Assembly: GCA_028284775.1 (NCBI GenBank)
Contig: JANQRB010000105.1
Coordinates: 23,776 to 87,775 of the forward strand
Direction of reading: 5' to 3'
Source of the DNA: Candidatus Kapaibacterium sp.
GTDB taxonomy: Bacteria > Bacteroidota > Ignavibacteria > Kapaibacteriales > UBA7675
Length of the DNA: 64,000 nt
A model generated the notes under the pieces. That model searched no databases, was not told where the DNA came from, and saw only the letters and a list, made by a program, of their open reading frames with translations. Positions 29,170 through 36,878 of this stretch are shown piece after piece. Position 1 is the stretch's first letter. Each line of letters opens with the position of its first letter. The position numbers and the translations under genes were made by a program.

Positions 29170-29724
29170 TCAGACAATCTCTTCCGGCATATCGGGAAAG
29201 GAATTGACGCGGTTCATCCAGCCCCGCAAAAAGACTTTCAATTTCGGATTGCGGTCGGCAATTCGCTCGTAATATCCCTTGCGTGCCTGCTTATAAGCGT
29301 TAAACAAACGAGCGGGCGGACTGGCATTAACTACTTTGAGTGTTTTTGGTCCCATACCGCCATCGACAGCCAGTGGCGTTTCGCTGTCGGACAGGTCATT
29401 GAGTACGCGCTGAAGCGTCTTGATTGCATTGGCGCCGGCATTGACATAAAAATCGAAGGTGAAGTTCGCCAGCTCCTGGCTATCGAAGTAGTCAGCGTAG
29501 ATTCGATCCCAATATCTCTCTTTGTAAATGATGCCGGCCTGCTCGTCGCTGAGGGCTTTCAGGTTTGCCAGTGTGGGCTCGATTCCCAACAGCGACTGAG
29601 CATACTTTCTGAAGGTGCCCATGGTAATCCCCTTATTCGTGGCACCGCCGGGATCATTCGGGTGGTCGACGAATCCGCCTTCGTGTCGGAGTAAAACCGG
29701 GAGAAAAGCGCTGAAGTTAGCCAT
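29170..29724 (-). CDS. GH108 lysozyme-like peptidoglycan hydrolase with PG-binding domain
   Basis: 184 residues. The N-terminal glycoside hydrolase family 108 domain has the signature HEGGFVDHPNDPGGATNKGI, including the catalytic Glu15. The C-terminal half (about 95-165) fits the PG_binding_3 domain (NAIKTLQRVLND, VDGGMGPKTLKVVN, FNAYKQARKGYYERIADRN). Enzymes of this family cleave peptidoglycan and are common as prophage endolysins or as muramidases for secretion apparatus. No signal peptide is visible, which fits an endolysin or an effector exported by another route. AAGGAA lies ten bases upstream of the ATG. No phage structural genes are nearby, so a phage-derived orphan is likely. Confidence 0.88.
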   Translation of the reverse strand: MANFSAFLPVLLRHEGGFVDHPNDPGGATNKGITMGTFRKYAQSLLGIEPTLANLKALSDEQAGIIYKERYWDRIYADYFDSQELANFTFDFYVNAGANAIKTLQRVLNDLSDSETPLAVDGGMGPKTLKVVNASPPARLFNAYKQARKGYYERIADRNPKLKVFLRGWMNRVNSFPDMPEEIV

Positions 29725-29992
29725 ACTGTATGATTCCTTAAAAAAAGGGAATTAGACTCTTTGAACTCTGACCGGTCATTTCAGATTATCGTACAACCAC
29801 TAACATTGAATCCGGTAAAGCAAGGTGCACTGCAGCTTTGTCTCAGGACCGATAGAGAAGATTTTTTCAATATCCTAAAAGAAATGCAAGTATTTGCCAC
29901 TGAAATGGCAGTGACCTCGAATTGTTTCAAGGTCCGGCCCTTAGCGTAATAATCACTATTGAAATCGGGATCTGGTCGGGACAGCCGCTTGA
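29725..29992. other. Intergenic region upstream of GH108 gene
   Basis: No supported gene. A rightward 62-codon frame at 29761-29949 has no recognisable features. The repeat cluster at 29993-30310 follows. Confidence 0.4.
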
Positions 29993-30310
29993 CTTCGGCT
30001 GCGCTCAGCTTTCGCGGTAGGTTAGTTTTTATTGCATGGACAATAGTTGCGTGGGCTTCGGCTGCGCTCAGCCCACTTCATGGTTTAAATCTTACGGTAT
30101 TCAATTCGTAGCTATCAGCACAGCCAGTTGAAGCAACCCCGAACGCTGAGCACAGCCCAATGCAGCCAACTCTCCTTTAACATCTCAAAGCTGTCAACAC
30201 ACCGAACGCTGAGCGCAGCCCAATCCAGCCAACTCTATTAACATCTCCAAGCTGCCAACACACCGAACGCTGAGCGCAGCCGAAGCGTGATCCTGAGATA
30301 CTTAACCTAC
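29993..30310. repeat. Cluster of short interspersed and tandem repeats
   Basis: The core CGAACGCTGAGCGCAGCC and its variant with CACAGCC occur at about 30139, 30202 and 30263. Each sits in a unit of about 61 bp that also holds CAGCCAACTCT, AACATCTC and AAGCTG followed by CAACACA, giving about 2.4 tandem copies. The reverse complement of the core (TTCGGCTGCGCTCAG) occurs at 29994-30008 and 30057-30071. The two orientations can pair into long hairpins. No coding potential seen. Confidence 0.8.
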
Positions 30311-30384
30311 CTCATCATTAACTGAAAGCAATTACAGCTCTCACCCTGTTTTTTCTTGGACTGAAGGCAGCCGATGACCACAAT

Positions 30385-30759
30385 CTACTCGGCCGTAATC
30401 GTCACGCCGCACTTCTCAACAATGGCGACGCCATAGGGCGCGGGCAGATCGACTTCTTCACAGGAGTTGGCCAAAATATTAAATGATTGCGTTGCACAAA
30501 GATAAGGTCTGATGATTACAGAATTGATGCAGCAGGTCACACCGGACGGAATCGGCACGGTCTTTTTCTCGCCGGGGCCGAGGATGTAATCATCCACGCC
30601 GCAAGTTGCAAATACCCGAATAAAAATGGCGCAGTCGCTGTCATTGCAAAATACTCCCTCTTCGCAATTACATTCGCCGGCGGCGTTTGTTTGATGCAGA
30701 CCGGACAAGAATGAAAGCATCACCACGGTGACGGTCAAAAGTAGTCGAAAGTTTTGCAT
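30385..30759 (-). CDS. Small secreted cysteine-rich protein
   Basis: 124 residues with a clear signal peptide (1-27, LLLTVTVVMLSFLSGLHQTNA). The mature part has ten Cys in about 95 residues (CNCEEGVFC, SDCAIF, TCGVDDY, TCCINSV, YLCATQ, SCEEVD, EKCGV), suggesting disulfides and export. The middle (GPGEKKTVPIPSGVTCC) looks like a beta-sandwich edge. No family recognised. Monocistronic, with repeats on its downstream side. Confidence 0.7.
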   Translation of the reverse strand: MQNFRLLLTVTVVMLSFLSGLHQTNAAGECNCEEGVFCNDSDCAIFIRVFATCGVDDYILGPGEKKTVPIPSGVTCCINSVIIRPYLCATQSFNILANSCEEVDLPAPYGVAIVEKCGVTITAE

Positions 30760-31381
30760 GATTCGTCTCGCAATTTGTGCTTTAAATCTCGGAAGGCGGC
30801 ATTCCCAGGTTAATCTGTCGGTGCCGCAGAATTATTGCCGGAACAGGCATTGGCAGTGGTTGAGTTTACAAGGAAGTTGAGAAATCAAATTCTCATCGAT
30901 TCGGACAAACATTGCCGGAGCCGCTCAATAGACAATGAAGCTACAATGTCGCCGAACCTGAATTTCCAGCCGGGCAGCTGACGAAGGAATTGATACGCGC
31001 GGAGACTTAGCGGCTGAATGATCAATTTGGCAGCAATTATAAATTACTCCGAGGGGCCGCTAAAGTCCATAGGTAAAATCCTGATATTGAACTAAGAAAT
31101 TCCCTGATTTGGATCTAGGTGAATTCCTTAGGGGGCAGGGCGGAGAGAGTTCGGAGGGAAGATCTGAAGCGGCTCACAGTCCGATTGATATTTTCGAAGC
31201 AATAAGATGGAACTGCTGGTGTGCAAAGGGACATTGTCTTGTGCCGCGTCGAAGGTGCTTACACTAGCAGGCAAAGAAGTGCTGTTTTCACACTCGTAAT
31301 CCAGGGTAAGCAGGTGATTGTACGATGTGGCGGGCAAACTAGCGGCGGCGGCGCCCGCGCTTCATACCACAGGGATCGGCC
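30760..31381. other. Intergenic region, possible short decayed frame
   Basis: About 620 bases without a confident gene. A leftward frame of 69 codons at 31128-31337 (TTG start, TAG immediately upstream, ending PPNSLRPAP) has reasonable codon use but no motif, and may be a fragment. Confidence 0.4.
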
Positions 31382-31837
31382 TCAGGAATCCGATCCATCG
31401 ATCAGCTTGCTACCCCAGCGTTCCAGCAATTCGCGCAGTTCGGCGACGCGCAACGGTTTGACGATGCCGTCATTCATTCCTGCGGCTTGGAAGCGTTCCC
31501 GCTCCTGCTGAGCATTCATGAGCGTCATCGCCACAATCACGGGCAACTCGCCTTCACGATCCCGGCGGATAATCTTGCTGGTCTCGATGCCGTCGAGGAT
31601 CGGCATATGGTCGTCCATCAGGATCAGGTCGTATTCCTTGCGCTCCAGGGCGTGCAGTACTTCTTCGCCATTGTTGGCATAATCGACGTTATAACCGAAT
31701 TGATACAACAGCAGGGCCGTGATTCGCTGGTTGACGAGGTCATCTTCAGCCAGCAGGACTCGCAGCGGATAGCGTGTGAAAAGATCGCGGTCCTCAAATA
31801 TGCTGTCGCTGTCCTGGGGTGCAACCTGAGCTACCAT
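31382..31837 (-). CDS. Stand-alone response-regulator receiver (CheY-like)
   Basis: 151 residues. After 24 divergent residues comes one receiver domain: acidic pair at 31-33 (LLAEDD), phosphoacceptor Asp75 in LILMDDHMP, Thr in AMT, and Lys in IVKPLR. No output domain, so it acts through protein contact like CheY or Spo0F. The sequence type (LLAEDDLVNQRI, MDDHMPILDGIE) is that of receivers in hybrid histidine kinases, suggesting descent from one. No kinase is adjacent. The ribosome-binding site is strong (AGGAGGAGG upstream of the ATG), unusual in this window, suggesting high expression. Confidence 0.88.
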   Translation of the reverse strand: MVAQVAPQDSDSIFEDRDLFTRYPLRVLLAEDDLVNQRITALLLYQFGYNVDYANNGEEVLHALERKEYDLILMDDHMPILDGIETSKIIRRDREGELPVIVAMTLMNAQQERERFQAAGMNDGIVKPLRVAELRELLERWGSKLIDGSDS

Positions 31838-31879
31838 ATTTATTCCTCCTCCTGATTGACAATAGCTGATTCGCAGTTT

Positions 31880-32275
31880 CTATTTTTCTCGTACCGTTAG
31901 CTCCTCAAAACCGGTCCGGCTGTCGAACTCGCGAGTGAAATGCAAACCGGGAATGGATGCAATGACAAGTTCGGCGGTTGTCCGCACAATACATCCCGCT
32001 TTGACATGCCCGCCGATCGTTACACCGTGCTTGTCCGCGAGCATCAGATGCAAATGCGAGCCGGAGTCCGACAGAGTCCCCGAGAGCGCCAGGATTTCAA
32101 AGTCCTGCTCCATTATCGCCACTTCACTGCGGCCTGCGAAACGCAATGCCGCTCTTCGCAGGCTGCCGACACAGGTCAGGATACAAGCGGCGCCGATATT
32201 ATGCCGTCGAGCAAATCCGATCAACTCCTGCTGCATGTCGCTTTCCGGAGCAAGACGCAAGGCAAAGGTTTTCAT
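31880..32275 (-). CDS. PPC (PCC/DUF296) domain protein
   Basis: 131 residues covering one PPC domain: LRLAPESDMQQELIGFARRH, GAACILTCVGSLRRAALRF, GSHLHLMLADKHGVTIGGHV and GCIVRTTAELVI. The His cluster in SHLHL and GGHV matches the metal-binding site of bacterial members. The bacterial proteins are trimeric with unclear function; in plants the domain accompanies AT-hook DNA-binding motifs, which are absent here. It is 42 bases upstream of the receiver gene in the same direction, so the two may be cotranscribed. Confidence 0.85.
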   Translation of the reverse strand: MKTFALRLAPESDMQQELIGFARRHNIGAACILTCVGSLRRAALRFAGRSEVAIMEQDFEILALSGTLSDSGSHLHLMLADKHGVTIGGHVKAGCIVRTTAELVIASIPGLHFTREFDSRTGFEELTVREK

Positions 32276-32383
32276 CCAAGGGACCGCCGGCTATCGATTC
32301 GTCTTTACCAAGCCTCCAGTGCTGCCCTGGAGGGTGTCAAAATACTTTTTTTTTCCAAATTCGATGAAAATTTTTCCCGCGTT

Positions 32384-32905
32384 TCACTTGCCGTCCTGAG
32401 CGCTGTTGCGATCGCCGCCAAAAATAAGCTCGCCACTGGAATAAGTGCCTCCAAACGTGCGTACGCACTCGCGAACCTGCCGTATGGCCGAACGGACCTC
32501 AGAGTCTGATAATTCCGCAAGCGGGTGTATGAATGCGGCATAGACGACGCCATCGCTCACGGCATAGCGCGCGTCCAGCGCCGAGTGGAAATTAGCAAGC
32601 AGCATGTGATCTTTTTGTTCGGCACTCAGCTCGGCGGCGGCGCTAATCGGAGCGACAATACGCATACGATTGCTCTTGACGTCACAGACACACATGAGCT
32701 GTACATCGCCTTTCGTGAAAAGCCAAAAATTGTTGTTTCGCATGCTCGTATCGGCTTCGGCTTTGATAATGCCTCCGAGCCTGTCGAGCGTCATTCGGGC
32801 CTGACGCAGCGAGTAATCCTGCTCAAGGCCATCGGCGAGGACTAAACTGACGACCAGGGACGCCGAAATCGTCAGGGAGAGAAACCAGAGATATTTGATT
32901 TGCAT
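32384..32905 (-). CDS. Exported protein with YbjN-like fold (tentative)
   Basis: 173 residues with an N-terminal hydrophobic segment (residues 6-24) acting as signal peptide or anchor. The body fits the pattern of YbjN/type III chaperone-like domains: a helix (MTLDRLGGIIKAEAD), central strands (FWLFTKGDVQLMCVCDV, MRIVAPI), a helix with a conserved Asn (HMLLANFHSALDARY), a strand (GVVYAAFIHPL) and a final helix (SDSEVRSAIRQVRECVRTF). Such proteins are small regulators or chaperones of unclear role. The assignment rests on pattern only. It lies 108 bases upstream of the PPC gene in the same direction. Confidence 0.6.
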   Translation of the reverse strand: MQIKYLWFLSLTISASLVVSLVLADGLEQDYSLRQARMTLDRLGGIIKAEADTSMRNNNFWLFTKGDVQLMCVCDVKSNRMRIVAPISAAAELSAEQKDHMLLANFHSALDARYAVSDGVVYAAFIHPLAELSDSEVRSAIRQVRECVRTFGGTYSSGELIFGGDRNSAQDGK

Positions 32906-33174
32906 GAGTTGTTCCAGCGGATAAACTGAAGGAATTCGGAGCCACTAACGCAGCCGAAAATGTTGAAATGCTGCTAAGCAATTCCAAACCATATCGCGGG
33001 TCCCATCGTTCCGGATGCCGGAACATCGAAACATCCAGCCGGATCTGCTGGCTGTGTCACGTGGTGCTCATTTCCTACCTGCGATCCGGCCTTCGGCAAA
33101 AGTCCCGCGGCGCTTCTCAGCTGCGCGCCCGGGCATCAGGCTTACATTCTCATAGCATCCCGCTGCAGTGGAAT

Positions 33175-33567
33175 TCAGGGCAGACTGAATCGTCGCACTT
33201 CGTAGAAACGGATGTCCTCGCATGCCTTACCGCCATTCACGACAATTCCGAGCCGCCAGTAATATCGGCGGCCGGCGACCAACTGGTCGCGGGCAAGGAC
33301 GTAGCGGTCATTATCGACCGGCACTTCAACCAATTTGCTGCTGAAGTTCGAATCGAGCGCGATTTGAATGATCGGGTAGTCATCAAAAACTTCAAACTCG
33401 AACTCAATTAAATCAGCGTTAATCACACTGTCGTTTACCGGAGCGATTAACATCGGCTGGATAGGGGACGGGGGAGGATAACAACAACCAAGCTGAAACA
33501 CCGAAACACAGCAAAGCGCTGCGTGCAACACCAACATCCTTCGCCTTAGCATGTCAGTTGCAGTCAT
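33175..33567 (-). CDS. Small lipoprotein, coupled to outer-membrane protein gene
   Basis: 130 residues. The signal ends in the lipobox LGC-C near residues 27-29. The mature part is a small beta-rich domain (MLIAPVNDSVINADLIEFEF, ALDSNFSSKLVEV, YYWRLGIVVNGG) resembling fibronectin type III-like strands. Its ATG overlaps the TGA of the upstream gene as ATGA (33564-33567), a translational-coupling arrangement, so the two products probably work together at the envelope. Internal ATGs at codons 6 and 11 are alternatives and would give a shorter signal peptide. No family name assigned. Confidence 0.7.
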   Translation of the reverse strand: MTATDMLRRRMLVLHAALCCVSVFQLGCCYPPPSPIQPMLIAPVNDSVINADLIEFEFEVFDDYPIIQIALDSNFSSKLVEVPVDNDRYVLARDQLVAGRRYYWRLGIVVNGGKACEDIRFYEVRRFSLP

Positions 33568-34310
33568 ATATTAAATCCAAGCATTATGTTCAGACTCATC
33601 CAGTTTAAAGATCGGCTTTTGCCGGTCGAATCTTGACCGTCGTTAAGATGCCGGACCCGACCGCGATAGAAGCTTATTTCCTCGTAAGAACGGTTTAAAG
33701 GATTCAACCAGCGATAGAGCAGTGTTGCGTCGACATAGATATCGGACCGCTCTTCACCGAAACGGATGCCGGCGCCTAGAGCAACGCCGAAACGCAGGGC
33801 CGGCGCGATCCGGTAATCTTCAAGGGCACCGTCGGGCGGAGCCGCACTTTCACCCTTGATATTCAGAAAGTTTGAGCTGAAGTCGCCACGGAAGAAGGGA
33901 TCGGCAAAATCGCTGCAATCTATTCGATACTCCAGGCCCAGGCTTAAAATCAGCGCGGATGCAACAACGGTAAAATTATCCGCGCTATCGCGTGCTGCAT
34001 GCACATAGGCAGACTCCAGAAAAAAATTCAGAGCCTTTAACTCGTTAATCCTAAATCGCAGCGAAGTCTTGAATCCGAAGCCGATATTGTCGACTGCGTA
34101 GCCGTCCTTCGTGATCCCGAAAAAGCTCTCGCGTGCGGATCCCGCGCGCAGCTCATCCATGGGTGCGAATACAAGGACTCCTAATGCAAACGCTTCCAGA
34201 TTCAGACTGTCTTGCTGCTTGTTGAAAATGTCTGGGTTTGGTTGGTATTGCGCCGGACAGGGCAGCCGCATCAATGCAGCGAGCAACAGCCCGATAAAAA
34301 GCATTCTCAT
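33564..34310 (-). CDS. Outer-membrane beta-barrel protein
   Basis: 248 residues with a signal peptide (1-20, ending PCPAQ). Alternating strands with aromatic girdles follow (NIGFGFKTSLRFRI, ALNFFLESAYVHAA, ASALILSLGLEYRI, LRFGVALGAGIRFG, SDIYVDATLLYRWL), and it ends in the Omp-type terminal strand LNIMLGFNI. Size suggests eight to ten strands, similar to small OmpX/porin-family proteins of the FCB group. It is the first gene of a two-gene operon with the lipoprotein (ATGA overlap). Confidence 0.78.
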   Translation of the reverse strand: MRMLFIGLLLAALMRLPCPAQYQPNPDIFNKQQDSLNLEAFALGVLVFAPMDELRAGSARESFFGITKDGYAVDNIGFGFKTSLRFRINELKALNFFLESAYVHAARDSADNFTVVASALILSLGLEYRIDCSDFADPFFRGDFSSNFLNIKGESAAPPDGALEDYRIAPALRFGVALGAGIRFGEERSDIYVDATLLYRWLNPLNRSYEEISFYRGRVRHLNDGQDSTGKSRSLNWMSLNIMLGFNI

Positions 34311-34522
34311 CTGCTTCTCGAAATTGGGAAGACTGTGAAAGATTTGGTCGGGGGAAGGATAAACTGCGGTGTCTGATCTAAGACGGTGTAAATATACGCC
34401 GAAGCAGTGGGCAGACGCAATGAAAAAATTCCGCTAAGCTATTCTTAAGTGATTAGGCAGTCGCAAGTAACGCTGCTGAGTGCCGGACGAGAAAAGTGCA
34501 GCTGCGCAGACGGGCGGGATCG

Positions 34523-34898
34523 TCAACTCCCGACAATGTCCGGACGCGTAGAGGGACCGCCTTCCTGCAAAAGCTCAACGCGCAATTCTGGATGTGCGCC
34601 CGGAACAGCGACCCGAAAAGCAATGAAGGGGAAAAGCGGATTGGGCAGCCAATAATACCAGCCCAGATCCCTGCTCACGCCGCCGTCGGGCAGATGCAGG
34701 TTGAGCCAGACGTAGATAAACTTGTAGAAACAGATACCGGGAATATAATTAGTTTTGAAGCCTGCGGTCCGCAGGTACCTGCGGCTGATGTAAAAGTTGC
34801 CTTCAAAGGGCATAATGCCCCCAGCCTTTTGGACCTTCGGCGATCAGGGTTTCGCTGGGTCCATGCCAGATGCGGATAATGGTCTGCGAATTGTTCAT
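34523..34898 (-). pseudogene. DUF427-like protein interrupted by a frameshift
   Basis: The ATG at 34898 opens a 31-codon frame (TIIRIWHGPSETLIAEGPKG) that stops at TGA. Reading continues sensibly one base over as AGGIMPFEGNFYISRRYLR ... DGGVSRDLGWYYWLPNP, down to TGA 34523. Removing one base in the AAAAGG tract joins both parts into a single protein of about 125 residues. The EGNFYIS and WYYWLPNP segments fit the DUF427 pattern (EGNxYF ... WYYPxP). It could be a true pseudogene, a sequencing error, or (less likely) two overlapping genes, the second starting at ATG 34813. Confidence 0.55.
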
Positions 34899-35076
34899 AG
34901 CTGAATACCAGGCAAGATTAATCGACATCAGTCGATATTGGCAAGCATCCACGTTGCCGGGTTGACGTCTACTGTCGGTAAAGCCCAGCCGTTTAAGAGG
35001 CAGGTCCGATCGTCATCCGGCGATCCAGCACGCGGACAGCATTCCTGCAGCTCAATATCGGGATTTAACGAGTCTT

Positions 35077-36141
35077 ATGGGTCACAATTATTTTGACGTG
35101 ATAGTCATCGGCGGCGGACAGGCCGGTCTGGCGGCGGGCTACTACCTGCGGCGCAGCGACCTGCGTTTTCTGATACTGGACGAGCAGGAGGAGGCGGGCG
35201 GCGCCTGGCTTCATACCTGGGACACGCTGCGCCTCTTTTCTCCGGCACGCTGGAGTTCCCTGCCCGGACGGCTGATGCCCGGCGGCGCGGATTACTACCC
35301 GGATCGCAATGAAACAATCGCCTACCTGGCCGACTATGAAAAACGCTATGATCTTGCGATCGAGCGCCCCGTCTGGGTGCAGACCGTTCAACGCGAGGCT
35401 GGCCATTTCATTCTGACAAGCGACAGAGGAGTCTTTCGCTGTCGCGCGTTGATAAGCGCTACCGGCACCTGGCGCAAACCGTTTATTCCGAGCTACCCCG
35501 GCTTCGAAGACTTTACCGGCGAGTCACTGCATTCGGCGCAGTATCGCTCGCCACTAGCCTTCGCCGGAACTGCCGTTTTGATTGTCGGCGGCGGTAACTC
35601 CGGCGCCCAGATACTGGCTGAGCTCGCGCCGATTGCCGACTGTACCTGGGTAACGCTCAGCGAACCGCAATTTCTTCCGGACGACATCGACGGCCGCGTG
35701 CTCTTCGATATGGCCAGTGCCGCCTATCGCGGACGCATGAAGGGACTCATCGAACGCTCAGGCAACCCCCTGGGCAATATTGTTATGCTGCCTTCGCTTC
35801 GCGAGGCGCGCGAACGCGGTTACCTGCAGGCTCTGCGTCCGCCCGATGTTTTCACAAGCAACGGGGCCATCTGGCCCGATGGCAGTCCTAAATACTTCGA
35901 CAGCGTCATCTGGTGCACCGGCTTCAAAGCCGCGCTGGACCACCTGCGGACTTTGAACGTCATCGACGCGAGGGGTCGCATCGAGCTGCGACAACGGCGC
36001 TCGGTTAAAGAGCCGCGACTTTGGCTGCTGGGTTATGGCGGCTGGACGGGATTCGCGTCGGCGACACTGGTCGGCGTCGGAAGGACGGCGAGAGATGTGG
36101 TGCAGCAGATAACGGCGGAACTGTCCCTAACGAGTGAATGA
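35077..36141 (+). CDS. ArsO-like flavin-containing monooxygenase
   Basis: 354 residues with two Rossmann signatures: GGGQAGLAAGYYL (FAD, residues 12-24) and VGGGNSGAQI (NAD(P)H, about 169-178). The segments LRLFSPARWSSLPG (about 51-64), ATGTWRKPFIP and GYGGWTGFASATLVGVGR near the C-terminus are typical of the ArsO family, NAD(P)H-dependent flavoproteins often found in arsenic-resistance operons. No other ars gene (arsR, arsC, acr3) is nearby, so the substrate here is open. No signal peptide; cytosolic. Start ATG 35077 has only a weak upstream site (ACGAG). Confidence 0.82.
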   Translation: MGHNYFDVIVIGGGQAGLAAGYYLRRSDLRFLILDEQEEAGGAWLHTWDTLRLFSPARWSSLPGRLMPGGADYYPDRNETIAYLADYEKRYDLAIERPVWVQTVQREAGHFILTSDRGVFRCRALISATGTWRKPFIPSYPGFEDFTGESLHSAQYRSPLAFAGTAVLIVGGGNSGAQILAELAPIADCTWVTLSEPQFLPDDIDGRVLFDMASAAYRGRMKGLIERSGNPLGNIVMLPSLREARERGYLQALRPPDVFTSNGAIWPDGSPKYFDSVIWCTGFKAALDHLRTLNVIDARGRIELRQRRSVKEPRLWLLGYGGWTGFASATLVGVGRTARDVVQQITAELSLTSE

Positions 36142-36257
36142 TCGCCCGGCTTGATGCCTGCGTCCGAGCGGGAGTCAATATGGTGCGGCAATCTTTAAGG
36201 AGCGCTCTTTTCGCACAGCTCGGCAATTAAATCGGAATTTCATCGAGTCGTTCCCGT
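36142..36257. other. Intergenic region after the monooxygenase gene
   Basis: No supported gene or terminator. Together with 36717-36878 it forms the non-coding flanks of the possible transposase remnant. Confidence 0.35.
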
Positions 36258-36716
36258 TCACGCCCGGCATACCACATAGGCCACTCCGGGTCGACAGCGT
36301 CGCAGACCAAAAAAGACCTGATGATGCCAATGCTCGGTAGCTTGAAAGGTAGAGGAGAGTCCATCAATCTTTTGCTCTGCTACCACCGAATGTTGCTTCG
36401 CTTGGACAAGAGAGTTCACCACATGGAATTGACTGATTAACAGCTTCTTCCTGCGCCTATTGCAGTTTGCGCCGGGTGCGGCCGCGAAGGCATACCATCG
36501 ATGGATAAAATACGGCATTAAAGAATTTTGGCCGCAGGCCGGAGATAATCGCTCCGCCCGATCATATTGAGTCCGCCTGGTCCGGAGCAGGGCAATCAGC
36601 CTGGCCGCCCCTGCAGATTTCTGATCAGATAGACGCAATCCACCTGAACTTACCATTCGCAAGGGTGTACCCACGACACAAGTTCTCTTATTACTCGACA
36701 GAGACAGGTATGACAA
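36258..36716 (-). pseudogene. Possible decayed transposase fragment
   Basis: A 152-codon frame with poor composition overall. Its segment FHVVNSLVQAKQHSVVAEQK followed by ID resembles the core of ISAs1-type transposases (H-x-V-S-A ... Q-K-V-D), and continuing in the adjacent frame gives SIGIIRSFLVCDAV, comparable to the next core segment ending in DA. No inverted repeats were found. This is a pattern match only; the region may be non-coding. Confidence 0.25.
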
Positions 36717-36878
36717 CTATCCAGGGATCTGCCGTTCGCCCGGGAGCAGGTTAACATCTTGATCAACATTATTTTTTCAGCTCGATTCCAATTCCCTTAA
36801 CTCGGCCGCCCTGAAACTATCCCGGAACAGGCAGTCGAACTCTTTAGGTTCAGACACATTCAGAACAGGTGACGACAA

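Noticed and set aside
29170..29724. Prophage
   Set aside because: Only the GH108 hydrolase is phage-like. No integrase, capsid, portal, terminase or tail genes are near it.
29993..30310. CRISPR array
   Set aside because: Only about 2.4 tandem units of roughly 61 bases with diverged edges, plus inverted copies of the core. There are no constant-length unique spacers and no cas genes.
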